NCBI GenBank assembly: GCA_963978895.1 | Contig: OZ022238.1 | Coordinates: forward strand, 28,404,117-28,468,116 | DNA length: 64,000 nucleotides | Source: Erpobdella octoculata | Taxonomy: Eukaryota; Annelida; Clitellata; Hirudinida; Erpobdellidae | Direction: 5' to 3' | Shown: positions 1-11,088 of the stretch, in pieces | Layout of the letters: each line of letters opens with the position of its first letter | Numbering within the stretch: the stretch's first letter is position 1 | Position numbers and translations under genes: made by a program | Notes under the pieces: model-generated | The model's database searches: none | What the model was told of the DNA's origin: nothing | What the model saw: the letters and a program-made list of their open reading frames with translations, nothing else

Positions 1-50
1 TCCATCCACCCATCCATCCATCCACCCATCCATCCATCCACCCATCCATC
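1..50. repeat. (ATCC)n-type microsatellite
   Basis: The window opens in a tetranucleotide repeat alternating ATCC and ACCC units. It is cut by the window edge, so its true length is unknown. Confidence 0.9.
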
Positions 51-239
51 ATGACAGCAATTGGGCGTCTTATAATAATTATATAAAAAGTTGGTGATGA
101 ACGTTTGATGAACGTTTATTGTTTGATGAATGTCTATATTTACAATAATTTACAAAATGAATGCCAGCTGATCAAACAAGGAAACATTTCTTAATGTTAT
201 GTTTCACAGAAAATATTTAAAAACATCTCATGACTAGCT

Positions 240-447
240 CAATCATTATCATCACCATCATCATCGTCATCATCACGATCATCATCATCATCATCATCAC
301 CATCATCATCACCAGCATCGTTACTACCATCATCGCCATCATCATCATCATCATCAACATCATCACCATCATCATCACCATCCTTATCACCATCATCATC
401 ACCATCTACGTCACCATCGCCATCACCATCGTCATCATCACCAGACA
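240..447. repeat. (ATC)n trinucleotide repeat
   Basis: About 200 bases of ATC/ACC triplets with scattered substitutions. All frames across it are open on both strands (Asp-rich on one, Ile/Thr-rich on the other), which is a property of the repeat and not evidence of coding. Confidence 0.9.
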
Positions 448-764
448 TTCTACTTAAAATAAGGCAGAACAACTTAAACAAATCTACTAAAGTATATACA
501 AATTGTTTAGTATCAGTTTGAACTTACAAAATAGAACATAAAAATGTTGCAATGCAGCATATGCAATAACAATAAATACAAGAAAATTCTAAAATAACAA
601 CACATACAATACAATAAATAATTAAAAATATACAAGTGAACCGTAAAAAAATGGTTTTTTAAATATCCTTTATAATTTTGCTGGTCTACTAAAAAAGTTT
701 TACAAATATGTTTGATAATAACATAGTCATTTCATAAAATATGAAAACATTGATTAGTCTAAAT
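448..764. other. AT-rich stretch without recognisable feature
   Basis: No coding, RNA or repeat signal seen between the trinucleotide repeat and the hAT terminus at 765. Confidence 0.5.
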
Positions 765-1680
765 CAGTGGTTCTCAACCTTTTTGGCACCAAGGCACACT
801 TGAGGTCTTTGGAAAATCAGACGGCACAATAAGGGCGCCGACTAATAAAACAGGGAAAAGCCGCCAACGTATTTGGTAGCGTTTGATATTAAATAGAACC
901 TGTTTTTGGCCTATTATTGGTGCATTTGAAACTTGAAAAACACTGTAAAATTTAACAATGAATCAGCTTTTTTATTGTTAAGACGACATTTTAAATTTTT
1001 GAGACTTGTATAAATAAAAATGTCAATGTGACATCTGAGATTGATGGACTCTGCAAATTTCTTCAATTCTTGGACGAATTCCAGATAAACAAACTCTTAT
1101 TTCTTCTTCAACACACTTCTCTCTCTTGCTGCATTTAATATTTGTAAGAGTTGAAAATCCAATTTCACACAAATATGCTGTTGAGAACTGCACAAGGATA
1201 TGCAAAGCCCTCTTTGCAATATTTATTTATCTTTTTCTGTCGTTATCCAGAAGACGTCCAGAAACATTTCAGCATGTTTTAGTTTCAATGTTCAATCAGA
1301 GCTCAACTCGGCAAGTTCTTCTTCCTCTTTTAGGGATAAATCTTGTGTTGCCTGCAATTTGAACAAATGGGCTTCTCAGCCAATCATATTTTTCTGATGA
1401 CAGTGAAGGAAAGTAATGATTAATCCTTTCTCCAAGAGTGGTGATGTGATCATATATCAATGGTGTCAATTAATTGCTAAATTTTCCCAGAACAAGAGGA
1501 AACATTTTAAAATAACCGCTAGTAACTCTAGATTTTCATATTTTAATTTTGCGTTGCAAAGCTACAAGTTTATCTGTTGAACTTAGGAGATTTTCATGAC
1601 GACCTTGCAGACCGGAGTTAACAACGTTCAAATGTTGAAATATATCTGCCAGATATGCTGGCTTAGCACATCAGAATTCA
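765..1680 (-). pseudogene. hAT transposon remnant (ZBED5/FAM200-like transposase, C-terminal part)
   Basis: The left edge at 765 reads CAGTGGTTCTCAACCTTTTT, which is like the terminal inverted repeats of hAT elements. Minus-strand translation at 1205-1023 gives a block with FSTAYLCEIGFSTLTNIK followed by a KR-rich stretch and LSGIRPRIEEIC, the C-terminal dimerisation region of ZBED5-like hAT transposases. Upstream on the same strand, in shifted frames, are KYDWLRSPFVQ (about 1390-1370) and IFQHLNVVNSGLQGRHENLL (about 1650-1590), in the expected order. Several frameshifts and stops show the copy is dead. The opposite terminus was not found, so the right boundary is approximate. Confidence 0.8.
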
Positions 1681-1690
1681 TTATTAAGAC

Positions 1691-1770
1691 AATCTCTAAA
1701 TACTTAATATGTGAAGTATGTGAGGATTGAAAATATAAGAAACTTTCGAATCAATATGGAATAAGCAAAT
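1691..1770. repeat. Dispersed repeat fragment (also at about 7345-7575)
   Basis: The block containing CTAAATACTTAATATGTGAA and AGTATGTGAGGATTGAAAAT, followed by an AATCAATATG motif, recurs at about 7345-7480 (twice, in tandem) and partly at 7545-7575. The family is not recognised. Confidence 0.6.
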
Positions 1771-1788
1771 TCCTATCATAAAAGCGCA

Positions 1789-1800
<12 letters not shown>
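1771..1800 (+). mobile_element. Helitron 5' terminus fragment (family Y type)
   Basis: The string TCCTATCATAAAAGCGCAAT followed by ATATGTATGT closely matches the start of the autonomous Helitron at 55579 (TCCCTACTATAAAAGCGC, then AATGATGTATGT). Only the terminal 30 bases are present before the sequence becomes a pure (ATGT)n array, which suggests that the array grew out of the ATGTATGT at the element's 5' end. Confidence 0.55.
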
Positions 1801-1821
<21 letters not shown>

Positions 1822-1921
1822 TGTATGTATGTATGTATGTATGTATGTATGTATGTATGTATGTATGTATGTATGTATGTATGTATGTATGTATGTATGT
1901 ATGTATGTATGTATGTATGTA
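1793..1921. repeat. (ATGT)n microsatellite
   Basis: About 32 nearly perfect ATGT units. It adjoins the 3' terminus of Helitron X1 (CTAG at 1922) without spacer. Confidence 0.95.
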
Positions 1922-3218
1922 CTAGCAGTGCCCGTAGCGGCTTCGCTCGCATGAAATTACAGAATTTGAACCGTGCAGACATAGTAGACTACTGCACGGA
2001 TCAATTTTTTAGGTCTCGGCTCGGCCCGTCGACAACTTGGCCCTGCCCGTCTCAAAAACCGAAATTCCTAGCCCGGCATGGCCCGTCTAATATGGGCCCG
2101 GCCCGTTTTTACAGGCCTAGAATTTCTATATACTTGATGAAAAACTTCGGCTCGTCCCACTTTATCTTCAGGTTTAGCCCGGCGCGTCTGAACATCTTAA
2201 AATCACTAAAATGTCTATATACATGGTTAAAAATGTCGGCCCGTCCCACCTTGATTTAAGGTTTGGGCAGGGCCGTATGAAGACCCTAAAAAAACGGCTT
2301 GACCCGTCCGTCCGGTGATAAACTGAACTCATCTACTTTTAACCGGCACAAAACCTCAAAATACTAATTTTCACATCTGTAGCACTTACAGTTTTTGAGT
2401 AACAGTTATTTTAAAATCAAATAACCCTTTTCCACTTCACATTTGAGGTCCTGGAAACCAAATTTTCAAAAAATATTGAAACACGTATATCATTATTTTT
2501 AGAGTAGAAACCAAATACTAATTTTTACTCCTGAAGCATCTACAGTTTTCGAGTAGCAGTTACATTAAAACCCAAATAACCTTATTTTCCACCCCACATT
2601 TGAGGTCCTGGAAACCAAATTTTAAAAATTGGTGAAACACGTATATCTTTATTTTTAGAATAGAAACTAAATACTAATTTTTACATCTGTGGTATTTACA
2701 GTTTTTGAGTAGCAGTTACTTTAAAAAACAAATAACCCTATTTTCCACCCTACATTTGAAGTCCTGGAAGCCAAATTTTCAAAAAATGCTAAAACACGTA
2801 TTTCATTATTTTTGGAGTAGAAACTAAATACTAATTTTTACTCCTGTACCAATCACTGTTTTTGAGTAGCAGCTACTTTAAAAACCAAATAACCCAATTT
2901 TCCAACCCACATTTGAGGTCCGGGAAACCGAATTTTCAAAAAATGGTGAAACACGTATCTTTTTATTTTTCAAGAAGAATCCATATACCAAATTTCAAAA
3001 TCTCCTCATTTTTAGTTTTCGAGATATACATTGTTTTAGAAAAACGTTTGTTTTCCAGTTTCTTCCCCTCAGGAGCCAAATTTTCAAAAATCCTTTCTTA
3101 GTGGATGCTTACGCAATAAAAGTAATATAAGTTCCAAATTTCACGTTACTAGGATGAGGCGTTTGAGCTCGGCGTTGATTATCAGTCAGTCAGTCAGGAC
3201 ATGTTCTTTTATATATAT
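1922..3218 (-). mobile_element. Non-autonomous Helitron X, copy 1
   Basis: On the minus strand the element begins in TATATATATAAAAGAACATG plus a GACTGACTGA-type block and ends with a GC-rich hairpin region and CTAG followed by T, the termini expected of Helitrons. On the plus strand the left edge reads CTAGCAGTGCCCGTAGCGG. The interior has no coding capacity. It holds a GC-rich segment with many GGCCCG motifs, then about four tandem units of about 156 bp (GAGTARCAG motif at about 2396, 2553, 2708 and 2864). The leading TC of its 5' end is missing because copy X2 abuts it. The left flank is (ATGT)n. Classification rests on terminal structure; no transposition proteins are present. Confidence 0.75.
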
Positions 3219-3219
3219 A

Positions 3220-4696
3220 CTAGCAGTGCCCGTAGCGGCTTCGCTCGCATGAAATTAGAAAATTTGAACCGTGCATCCATAGGTGTCGGCTCAGTCCGTC
3301 AACAACTTGGCCCAGCCCGTTTCAAAACCAAAATTCCTGGCCCGGCACGGCCCGTCTAATTTGGGCCCGGCCCGTTTTTACAGGCCTAGAAATTCTATAT
3401 ACTTGATGAAAAACTTCGGCCCGTCCCACAAACTTCAGGTTTGGCCCGGCCCGTCTGAAGACCCTAAAATCACTAAAATGTCTATATGCTTAGTGAAAAA
3501 CCTCGGCCCATACCACCTTGATTTAAGGTTTAGCCTGGCCCGTAAGAAGACCCTAAAATAACGGCTTGGCCCGACCGGTGATAAACTGTACTTTTAACCG
3601 GCACAAAACCTCAAAATACTAAGTTTTACATCTGTAATGCTTGCAGTTGTTGAGTAGCAGTTATTTTAAAATCAAATAACCCTTATTTTGACCCCACATT
3701 TGAAGTCATGGAAACCAAAGTTTTAAAAAATGGTGAAAAACTTATATCGTTATTTTTTGAGGCGCTGGTGGCAGAGCGGTAGAGCGTTCGCCTGTCAATC
3801 GTTAGGTCGGCAGTTCAAACCTCGCCGGCGTCACCAGCGTAACTCCCTTAAGCAAGGAGTTCACTCGCATTTGCTTAAGGGCTAGGAGCCTATAAATAGC
3901 TGCCTTTGCAAGTACCCTCCCTCTCTCGCCTTGAGCAAGACTTGTCTTGATAAGGCGTATGCTAAATCTCAATAAAAAAATACTAAATACTAATGTTTTT
4001 ACATCCGTAGCATTCACAGTTTTTGAGTAGCAGCTACTTTAAAAACCAAGTAATGTCCACCCCACATTTAAGGTCCGGAAAACCAAATTTGTAAAAAAAT
4101 GGTAAAACACGTATATCTTTATTTTTAGAATAGAAACTAAATACTAATTTTTACATCTGTGGTATTTACAGTTTTTAAGTACCAGTTACTTTAAATAACA
4201 AATAACCCTATTTTCCACCCTACATTTGAAGTCCTGGAAACTAAATTTTCAAAAAATGCTAAAAACACGTATTTCATTATTTTTGGAGTAGAAACCAAAT
4301 ACTAATTTTTACTATTGTAGCATTCACAGTTTCTGAGTAGCAGCTACTTTAAAAACCAAATAACCCAATTTTCCAACCCACATTTGAGGTCCGGGAAACC
4401 GAATTATCAAAAAATGGTGAAACACGTATCTTTTTATTTTTCAAGAAGAATCCATATACCAAATTTCAAAATCTCCTCATTTTGGATTTCGAGATATACA
4501 TTATTTTAGAAAAAAGTTTGTTTTCCAGTTTCTTCCCCTCAGGAGCAAAATTTTCAAAAATCCTTTCTTAGTGGATGCTTACGCAATAAAAGTAATATAA
4601 GTTCCAAATTTCACATTCCTAGGATGAGGCGTTTGAGCTCGGCGTTGATTATCAGTCAGTCAGTCAGTCAGGACATGTTCTTTTATATATATATAG

Positions 4697-4697
<1 letters not shown>
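3220..4697 (-). mobile_element. Non-autonomous Helitron X, copy 2
   Basis: Same family as X1 and directly adjoining it. The 3' terminus is CTAG at 3220-3223 with the same hairpin, and the 5' end is TC (plus-strand GA at 4696-4697) preceded on the minus strand by A. A tRNA-derived SINE is inserted in its internal tandem repeats at about 3761-3980. The right flank is (ATGT)n. Confidence 0.78.
3761..3980 (+). repeat. tRNA-derived SINE, copy 1 (nested in Helitron X2)
   Basis: The first 75 bases resemble a tRNA: an A-box-like TGGCAGAGCGGT at 3769-3780, a CCTGTCA anticodon-loop-like stretch (GTC, Asp-like) and a B-box-like AGTTCAAACCTC near 3812. A body of about 140 bases follows, containing CCTATAAATAGCTGCCTTTG, and a tail with AATAAAAAAA. 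A second copy with the same head and body is at 51975-52138 on the other strand. This is a RNA polymerase III-type SINE, not a working tRNA gene: the body and tail are shared between copies and the insertion interrupts a Helitron repeat unit. Confidence 0.8.
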
Positions 4698-4727
<30 letters not shown>

Positions 4728-4797
4728 TGTATGTATGTATGTATGTATGTATGTATGTATGTATGTATGTATGTATGTATGCATGCATGTATGTATG
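4698..4797. repeat. (ATGT)n microsatellite
   Basis: About 25 units directly bordering the 5' terminus of Helitron X2, with a few ATGC variants at the right end. Confidence 0.95.

Positions 4798-5317
<520 letters not shown>

Positions 5318-5384
<67 letters not shown>
5318..5384. repeat. (TA)n microsatellite
   Basis: About 33 TA units. Confidence 0.95.
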
Positions 5385-5386
<2 letters not shown>

Positions 5387-5499
5387 TTGAGACATGCTCT
5401 AAGAAATACAACTCGCCATTTCGCAGAAACAACTTTTCGAGCCAAATTCTTGACTGTTCGGTATAAAACTCGCTGTTCGAGACTACAAAATATATATAA

Positions 5500-5784
<285 letters not shown>

Positions 5785-5839
5785 GTATAAATATATAGGG
5801 TGAGCCTATCTTTTACGATGGCTCTGTTTCCGTAAGGCA

Positions 5840-6075
5840 CGTAGTATACCTAGAAACATAGAATGATGAACTATTCGCGACAGACAATATTAATAAGGAA
5901 TTGATTGAAAAAAAATTATTTAGAAAATAAAAAATTTCTAAATTTCTAAAAATTTACAAAATTTAATTTTTTTCTAAAAAACTTGAAATAAGTTTCATTT
6001 ATTTAGTTTCGGTACATCTATTTGTCTAAATTTAGACTCTAAATAAAGCGCTACCGATAGTATTTAGTTTGCATT
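5840..6075 (-). repeat. Dispersed repeat W, copy 1
   Basis: The reverse complement of this stretch matches 32570-32800. Both contain GTCTAAATTTAGACAAATAG, then ATGTACCGAAACTAAA, AATGAAACTTATTTCAAGTT, and an end with TAGTTCATCATTCTATGTT. At 32570 the repeat lies in the 3' part of a hAT-like element, so this may be a fragment of that family. Nothing coding is seen. Confidence 0.65.
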
Positions 6076-6690
6076 ATGCGGTAGTTTATCGAATTAATTA
6101 AATGAATTTACTTGCCGATGAAAAGAAAAATTAAAATTATTTTTTCAAGTAATTTAAAACCTTCTAGCGCACCAATAGAACGACATTTTTAGGCAATTCA
6201 ATAGTGAAAGTGGAAAAACCAATGGAGATAGAAATAGATTGCAGATCACCTGAGATTGACTCCTCTGCTGATTTCTTCAATCCATTTACTTTAACAAAAG
6301 ACTCTAAATCGTTTCTTCGTATACAGAGCGATAGTTCGTTTATCTCCTATATACCTATTCAATATATACCTATATGAACTCTGTAAGTTTTAACGGGCAC
6401 AAAACCTCATAGCTTAAAAACTAATTTAAAAAAAAAGAAACACGTATTTTATTATGTGAAAAACCCTTAATACTGAATTTTAATGCAAAACTTAATGGCA
6501 TATCGCTGTTCAAGAAATCGCTCCACCTCCCCGTGTTACAATTCGAAAACAGACCTCACGCGGGAGCTCGTAATTTGGCGATCGGCTGCATGTGAAGTGC
6601 AGACCCCACGCAACATTTACCGAAAATCTGACCGCGCTCCCATGGGTAGTCGCATCACAATAAAATCATGCTTATCACTTTCATAACGAA
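6076..6690. other. Unassigned, with a decayed Helitron X-like stretch
   Basis: Around 6390-6480 the motifs GGCACAAAACCTCA and GAAACACGTAT recall the interior of family X, but no termini are visible. The rest has no recognisable feature. Confidence 0.35.
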
Positions 6691-6692
6691 CC

Positions 6693-6693
<1 letters not shown>

Positions 6694-6756
<63 letters not shown>
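6694..6756. repeat. (TA)n microsatellite
   Basis: About 31 TA units. Confidence 0.95.
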
Positions 6757-6758
<2 letters not shown>

Positions 6759-6939
6759 TTTGACAGTATCTCGGTACTAAATTTTCTTGTAAACATGCTC
6801 GATTAAACTCTACGGCCCATATTCTGTTGAAACGTTTTAATGCATTTCATTGTATTTTAATGTAGTTTAGGCGGTTATAACATTTATTCTATTACTTTTT
6901 CTTTAAGATTGTAAAATTTAATATAGGGGTTCCTTGTGT

Positions 6940-7345
6940 GTTTGTCTTTATGCATTGCTACACCATTCATCCTTGAAAGTCAATAGAGGAAAGTTTCTGT
7001 GAAAGAAAAATTGAGATCGGTCACAAAATGAGCGAAAGCGGGAGAGCGGGTGGAAACGTGAACGGGAGAGCGAGCGGGAGCGGAAAACTAGAAAATGAGC
7101 GAGAGCGGAAACTGTAAAATAAGCGGGAATTGGAAAGCAAGCGTGAACGGAAAAGCGACCGGGAGCGAAAAAGCGAGCGGGAAAGGTAAAGCAACCGGGA
7201 ACGGGAGAGCAAGCGAGACGGGGAAAGCGACCGGGAACGGGAGAGCAAACGGGAACGAGAAAGCAACCGGGAGCGGGAGACCGAGCGGGGAAGGAAACGA
7301 GAGCGAGAGAGAAAAACGATAGAAAACCTTTAAAAACGCCGAAGT
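6940..7345 (+). mobile_element. Helitron Z fragment, plus orientation, 3' terminus lost
   Basis: Starts with TTTATGCATTGCTACACCAT, as in the 5' part of the complete Z copy at 46171-46826 read on its minus strand. It continues into a purine-rich stretch of GAGCGGGAGCGG-type repeats and ends near AAAACCTTTAAAAACGCCG, where the terminal CCGGGCAACGCCGGG hairpin and CTAG of other Z copies are missing. The purine-rich stretch yields spurious Ser/Arg-rich frames on the other strand. Confidence 0.65.
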
Positions 7346-7900
7346 ACCTTAATATATCAAGTATGTGAGGATTGAAAATTTATTAAACTTCAGACCACAG
7401 TCTTCTAAATACTTATTATGTGAAGTATGTGAGAATTAAAAATTTGGGGAACTCTTGAATCAATATGAAATAAACAAATTTTTTATTAAAAATTTGAAAA
7501 TTTGAAAATTAAAGGACGCGTTTTTAAATAAACGAAAAATATAAGCTAATTTTGAATCAATATGAAATAAACAATTTTTTTATTATACATTTTTAAATTA
7601 AAAAATTAAATATAACTTTCTTTAAATAAACTAAAAAATGTATGGTTTATGTTTTTTATATAAAATCTTTTTTTTAATTTGTAAAGGTTTAATTAATTTT
7701 ATTCTATCATTCACTCAACGTTTGTCCAATCAATTTGAAAAATTAGAAAAAATAGAATGTAAAGGCCGCAGCGACAAATAAACCCACTAAACTTCATCTG
7801 GATTGGATAACCGGAAGTTGATTTTTTAGGTAGCAAAGGGTTCCAACGTTTGGCTCAAGCAAGCAAAAACAAGGTGAAGTTACTATGAAGGATTTAGAAA
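7346..7900. other. AT-rich spacer with degenerate direct repeats
   Basis: Contains two to three copies of the block also seen at 1691-1770, and otherwise AT-rich sequence with no gene signal. Confidence 0.5.
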
Positions 7901-7903
7901 TGA

Positions 7904-8101
7904 TTGCAAAATCGTTGTTTCTATGTTAAACAAATAACTTGTTTAATAATGGTTCAAATAGAACAAAAATCGTCAAACAATACAATGCAATACAATGTTA
8001 CTAACAGGACGTATATTCTTGAAGTTGATGGAACTCAAGAGGACTCAGTTTATCCCAGTGAAACAGTGTCATTTTCTCCTAAGCCAGTCAAGTCATCTTA
8101 A
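7904..8101 (+). other. Short open frame of unknown significance
   Basis: A 65-codon frame of mixed composition ending TAA. I do not recognise the product, and there is no splice or promoter evidence. It could be an exon or transposase scrap; chance is equally likely. Confidence 0.15.
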
Positions 8102-8317
8102 ATAAAAAAGCATTTTTAATAAAAACTTAAAACATGTATGTTCATAAAAGAAAGAGATGAGCATACAAAAAACAGGCGATGCAGATAAACGTGATTTTGA
8201 GTGGTAGATTTTATGTTTTTTACATGTAAAACTATATATGGGCAAAAAGAAGTAGAAAAAGAGAGAGATCGAGCGGGAGAGCAAGGGAGAGAGCAAGTTG
8301 ATGTGAGAGCGAAAAAG

Positions 8318-9056
<739 letters not shown>

Positions 9057-9287
9057 TAATGCACCTTATGGAAAAACAAAAAACATTGTGTATCAGAAAG
9101 CTTTGCAATAAAATGACTGTATGTGTTTGTTGTATTTCTTTTAATTAAAAATCAAAAGTATCTGCATAAATGTTTCAATAGATGCAAAGATGCCCGGGCA
9201 AACGAGCGGTTAAGGAAACGGGAGCCAGAGAGAAAAACGATAAAAAAACCTTTAAATTCCCCGGGCAACGCCGGGTAACCCAGCTAG
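9057..9287 (+). pseudogene. Helitron helicase C-terminus scrap with 3' terminal hairpin
   Basis: The frame from about 9061 reads APYGKTKNIVYQKALQ and stops at TAA, the same end as the helicase remnant at 29985-30275. The downstream sequence TCTGCATAAATGTTTCAATA is also shared. A Z-like purine-rich tail and the Helitron 3' end follow: CCCGGGCAACGCCGGGTAAC, then CAG and CTAG at 9284-9287, followed by T. Everything upstream in the helicase is missing, so this is a deletion derivative. Confidence 0.65.
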
Positions 9288-9288
9288 T

Positions 9289-9454
9289 ATTTATATATAT
9301 ATAAATGAATGTTTGTATATACGTATATATGTATATATGTATATATATATATATATATATATGTCCTTTATGCATATATATATGTATGTGCGTATGTATG
9401 TGTGTATGTATGTATGTGTATGTGCATGTATGTGTGTCTGTGTTTATGTATGTA
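9289..9454 (+). mobile_element. Helitron Z 5' fragment running into (ATGT)n
   Basis: ATAAATGAATGTTTGTATAT, then a (TA)n, then GTCCTTTATGCAT match the 5' part of the Z copy at 46171-46826. The following TATGTATGTGCGTATGTATG signature also occurs at the start of the microsatellite inside that copy. Helitron X3 is inserted at the end of this array. Confidence 0.6.
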
Positions 9455-10892
9455 CTAGCAGTGCCCGTTGCGGCTTCGCTCGCATGAAATTAGAGAGTTT
9501 GAACCGTGCATCCATAGTAGAGATCAATTTTTTAGGTCTCGGCTCGGCCCGTCGACAACTTAGCCCAGCCCGTTTTAAAAACCCAAACTCCTTGCCCGGC
9601 ACAGCCCGTCTGAATTAGGCCCGGCCCATTCTTACAGGCTTAGAAGTTCTATATACTTGATGAAAAACTTCGTCCCGTCCCACCTTGACTTCAGGTTTGG
9701 CCCGGCCCAACTGAAGACCCTAAAATCACTAAAATATCTATATACTTGGTGAAAAACCTCGGCCCGTTCCACTTTGATTTAAGGTTTGGCCTGACCCGTG
9801 TGAAGACTCTAAAATAACGGCTTGGCCCGGCCGGTGATAAACTGAACTTAGCTACTTTTAACCGGCACAAAACTTCAAAATACTAATTTTTACATTTGTA
9901 GCACTTACAGTTTTTGAGTAGCAGTTATTTTGAAATCAAATAACCCTTTTTTCCACCCCACATTTGATGTCCTGGAAACCAAATTTTTAAAAAAATGTTG
10001 AAACACTTATATCATAATTTTTTGAGTAAATACTAAATACTAATTTTGACATCTGTAGCATTCACAGTTTTTGAGTAGCAGTTACTTTAAAAACCAAAGA
10101 AACTTTTTTCCACCCCACATTTGAGGTCCTGAAAACCAAAATTTCAAAAAATGGTGAAACACATATATCCTTATTTTTAGAGTAGAAACTAAATACTAAT
10201 TTTTACTTTTGTAGCATTAACAGTTTTTGAGTAGAAGCTACTTTAAAAACCAAATAACCCAATTTTCCAACCCACATTTGAGGTCCGGGAAACCAAATTT
10301 GTATAAAATGGTGAAACACGTATATCTTTATTTTTAGAAAAGAAACTAAATAATAATTTTTACATCTGTGGTATTTACTGTTTTTGAGTAGCAGTTACTA
10401 TAAAAGACAATTAGCCTTATTTTCCACCCCACATTTGAAGTCCTGGAAACCAAATTTTCAAAAAATGCTAAAACACGTATTTCATTATTTTTGGAGTAGA
10501 AACTAAATACTAATTTTTACTCCTGTAGCATTAACAGTTTTTGAGTAGAAGCTACTTTAAAAACCAAATAACCCAATTTTCCAACCCACATTTGAGGTCC
10601 GGGAAACCGAATTTTCAAAAAATGGTGAAACACGTATCTTTTTATTTTTCAAAAAGAATCTATATACCAAATTTCAGAAAAAAATTTTAGAAAAAATTTT
10701 TAGAAAAAAGTTTGTTTTCCAGTTTTTTCCCCTCAGGAGCAAAATTTTCAAAAATCCTTTCTTAGCGGATGTTTACGCTATAAAAGTAATATAAGTTCCA
10801 AATTTCACGTTCCTAGGATGAGGCGTTTGAGCTCGGCGTTGATTATGAGTCAGTCATCTGTCAGTCAGGACATGTTCTTTTATATATATAGA
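9455..10892 (-). mobile_element. Non-autonomous Helitron X, copy 3
   Basis: The 3' end is CTAG at 9455-9458 with the GCGGCTTCGC hairpin, and the 5' end is TC (plus-strand GA at 10891-10892) preceded by A on the minus strand. The interior has the GGCCCG-rich segment and several units of about 156 bp marked by GAAACACGTAT and GAGTAGCAG. It is flanked on both sides by (ATGT)n. It is about 140 bp longer than X1, close to one internal unit. Confidence 0.78.
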
Positions 10893-11088
10893 TGTATGTA
10901 TGTATGTATGTATGTATGTATGCATGTATGTATGTATGTATGTATGTATGTATGTATGTATTTATGTATGTATGTATGTATGTATGTATGTATGTATGTA
11001 TGTATGTATGTATGTATGTATGTATGTAGGTATGTATGTATGTATGTTTGTATGTATGTATGTATGTATGTATGTATGTATGTATGTG
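10893..11088. repeat. (ATGT)n microsatellite
   Basis: About 49 units with single-base variants. It separates Helitron X3 from the 3' end of LINE A. Confidence 0.95.

Noticed and set aside
1776..1982. Long frames of HTYI/MYVC and IYIY repeats here and at many other places
   Set aside because: They are translations of (ATGT)n and (TA)n microsatellites, open in most frames on both strands, with no start context or non-repeat domain.
3761..3836. Functional tRNA-Asp gene
   Set aside because: Part of a SINE with a shared body and tail at two loci, and inserted in a Helitron repeat unit. Stem pairing was not fully convincing.
6483..6686. 67-codon plus-strand frame
   Set aside because: No recognisable domain, ends near a (TA)n, no supporting splice or promoter signal.
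7021..7322. Ser/Arg-rich and Gly/Ser/Lys-rich frames resembling SR proteins
   Set aside because: They come from the purine-rich GAGCGGGAGCGG stretch of Helitron Z, which recurs on either strand elsewhere without keeping the frame.
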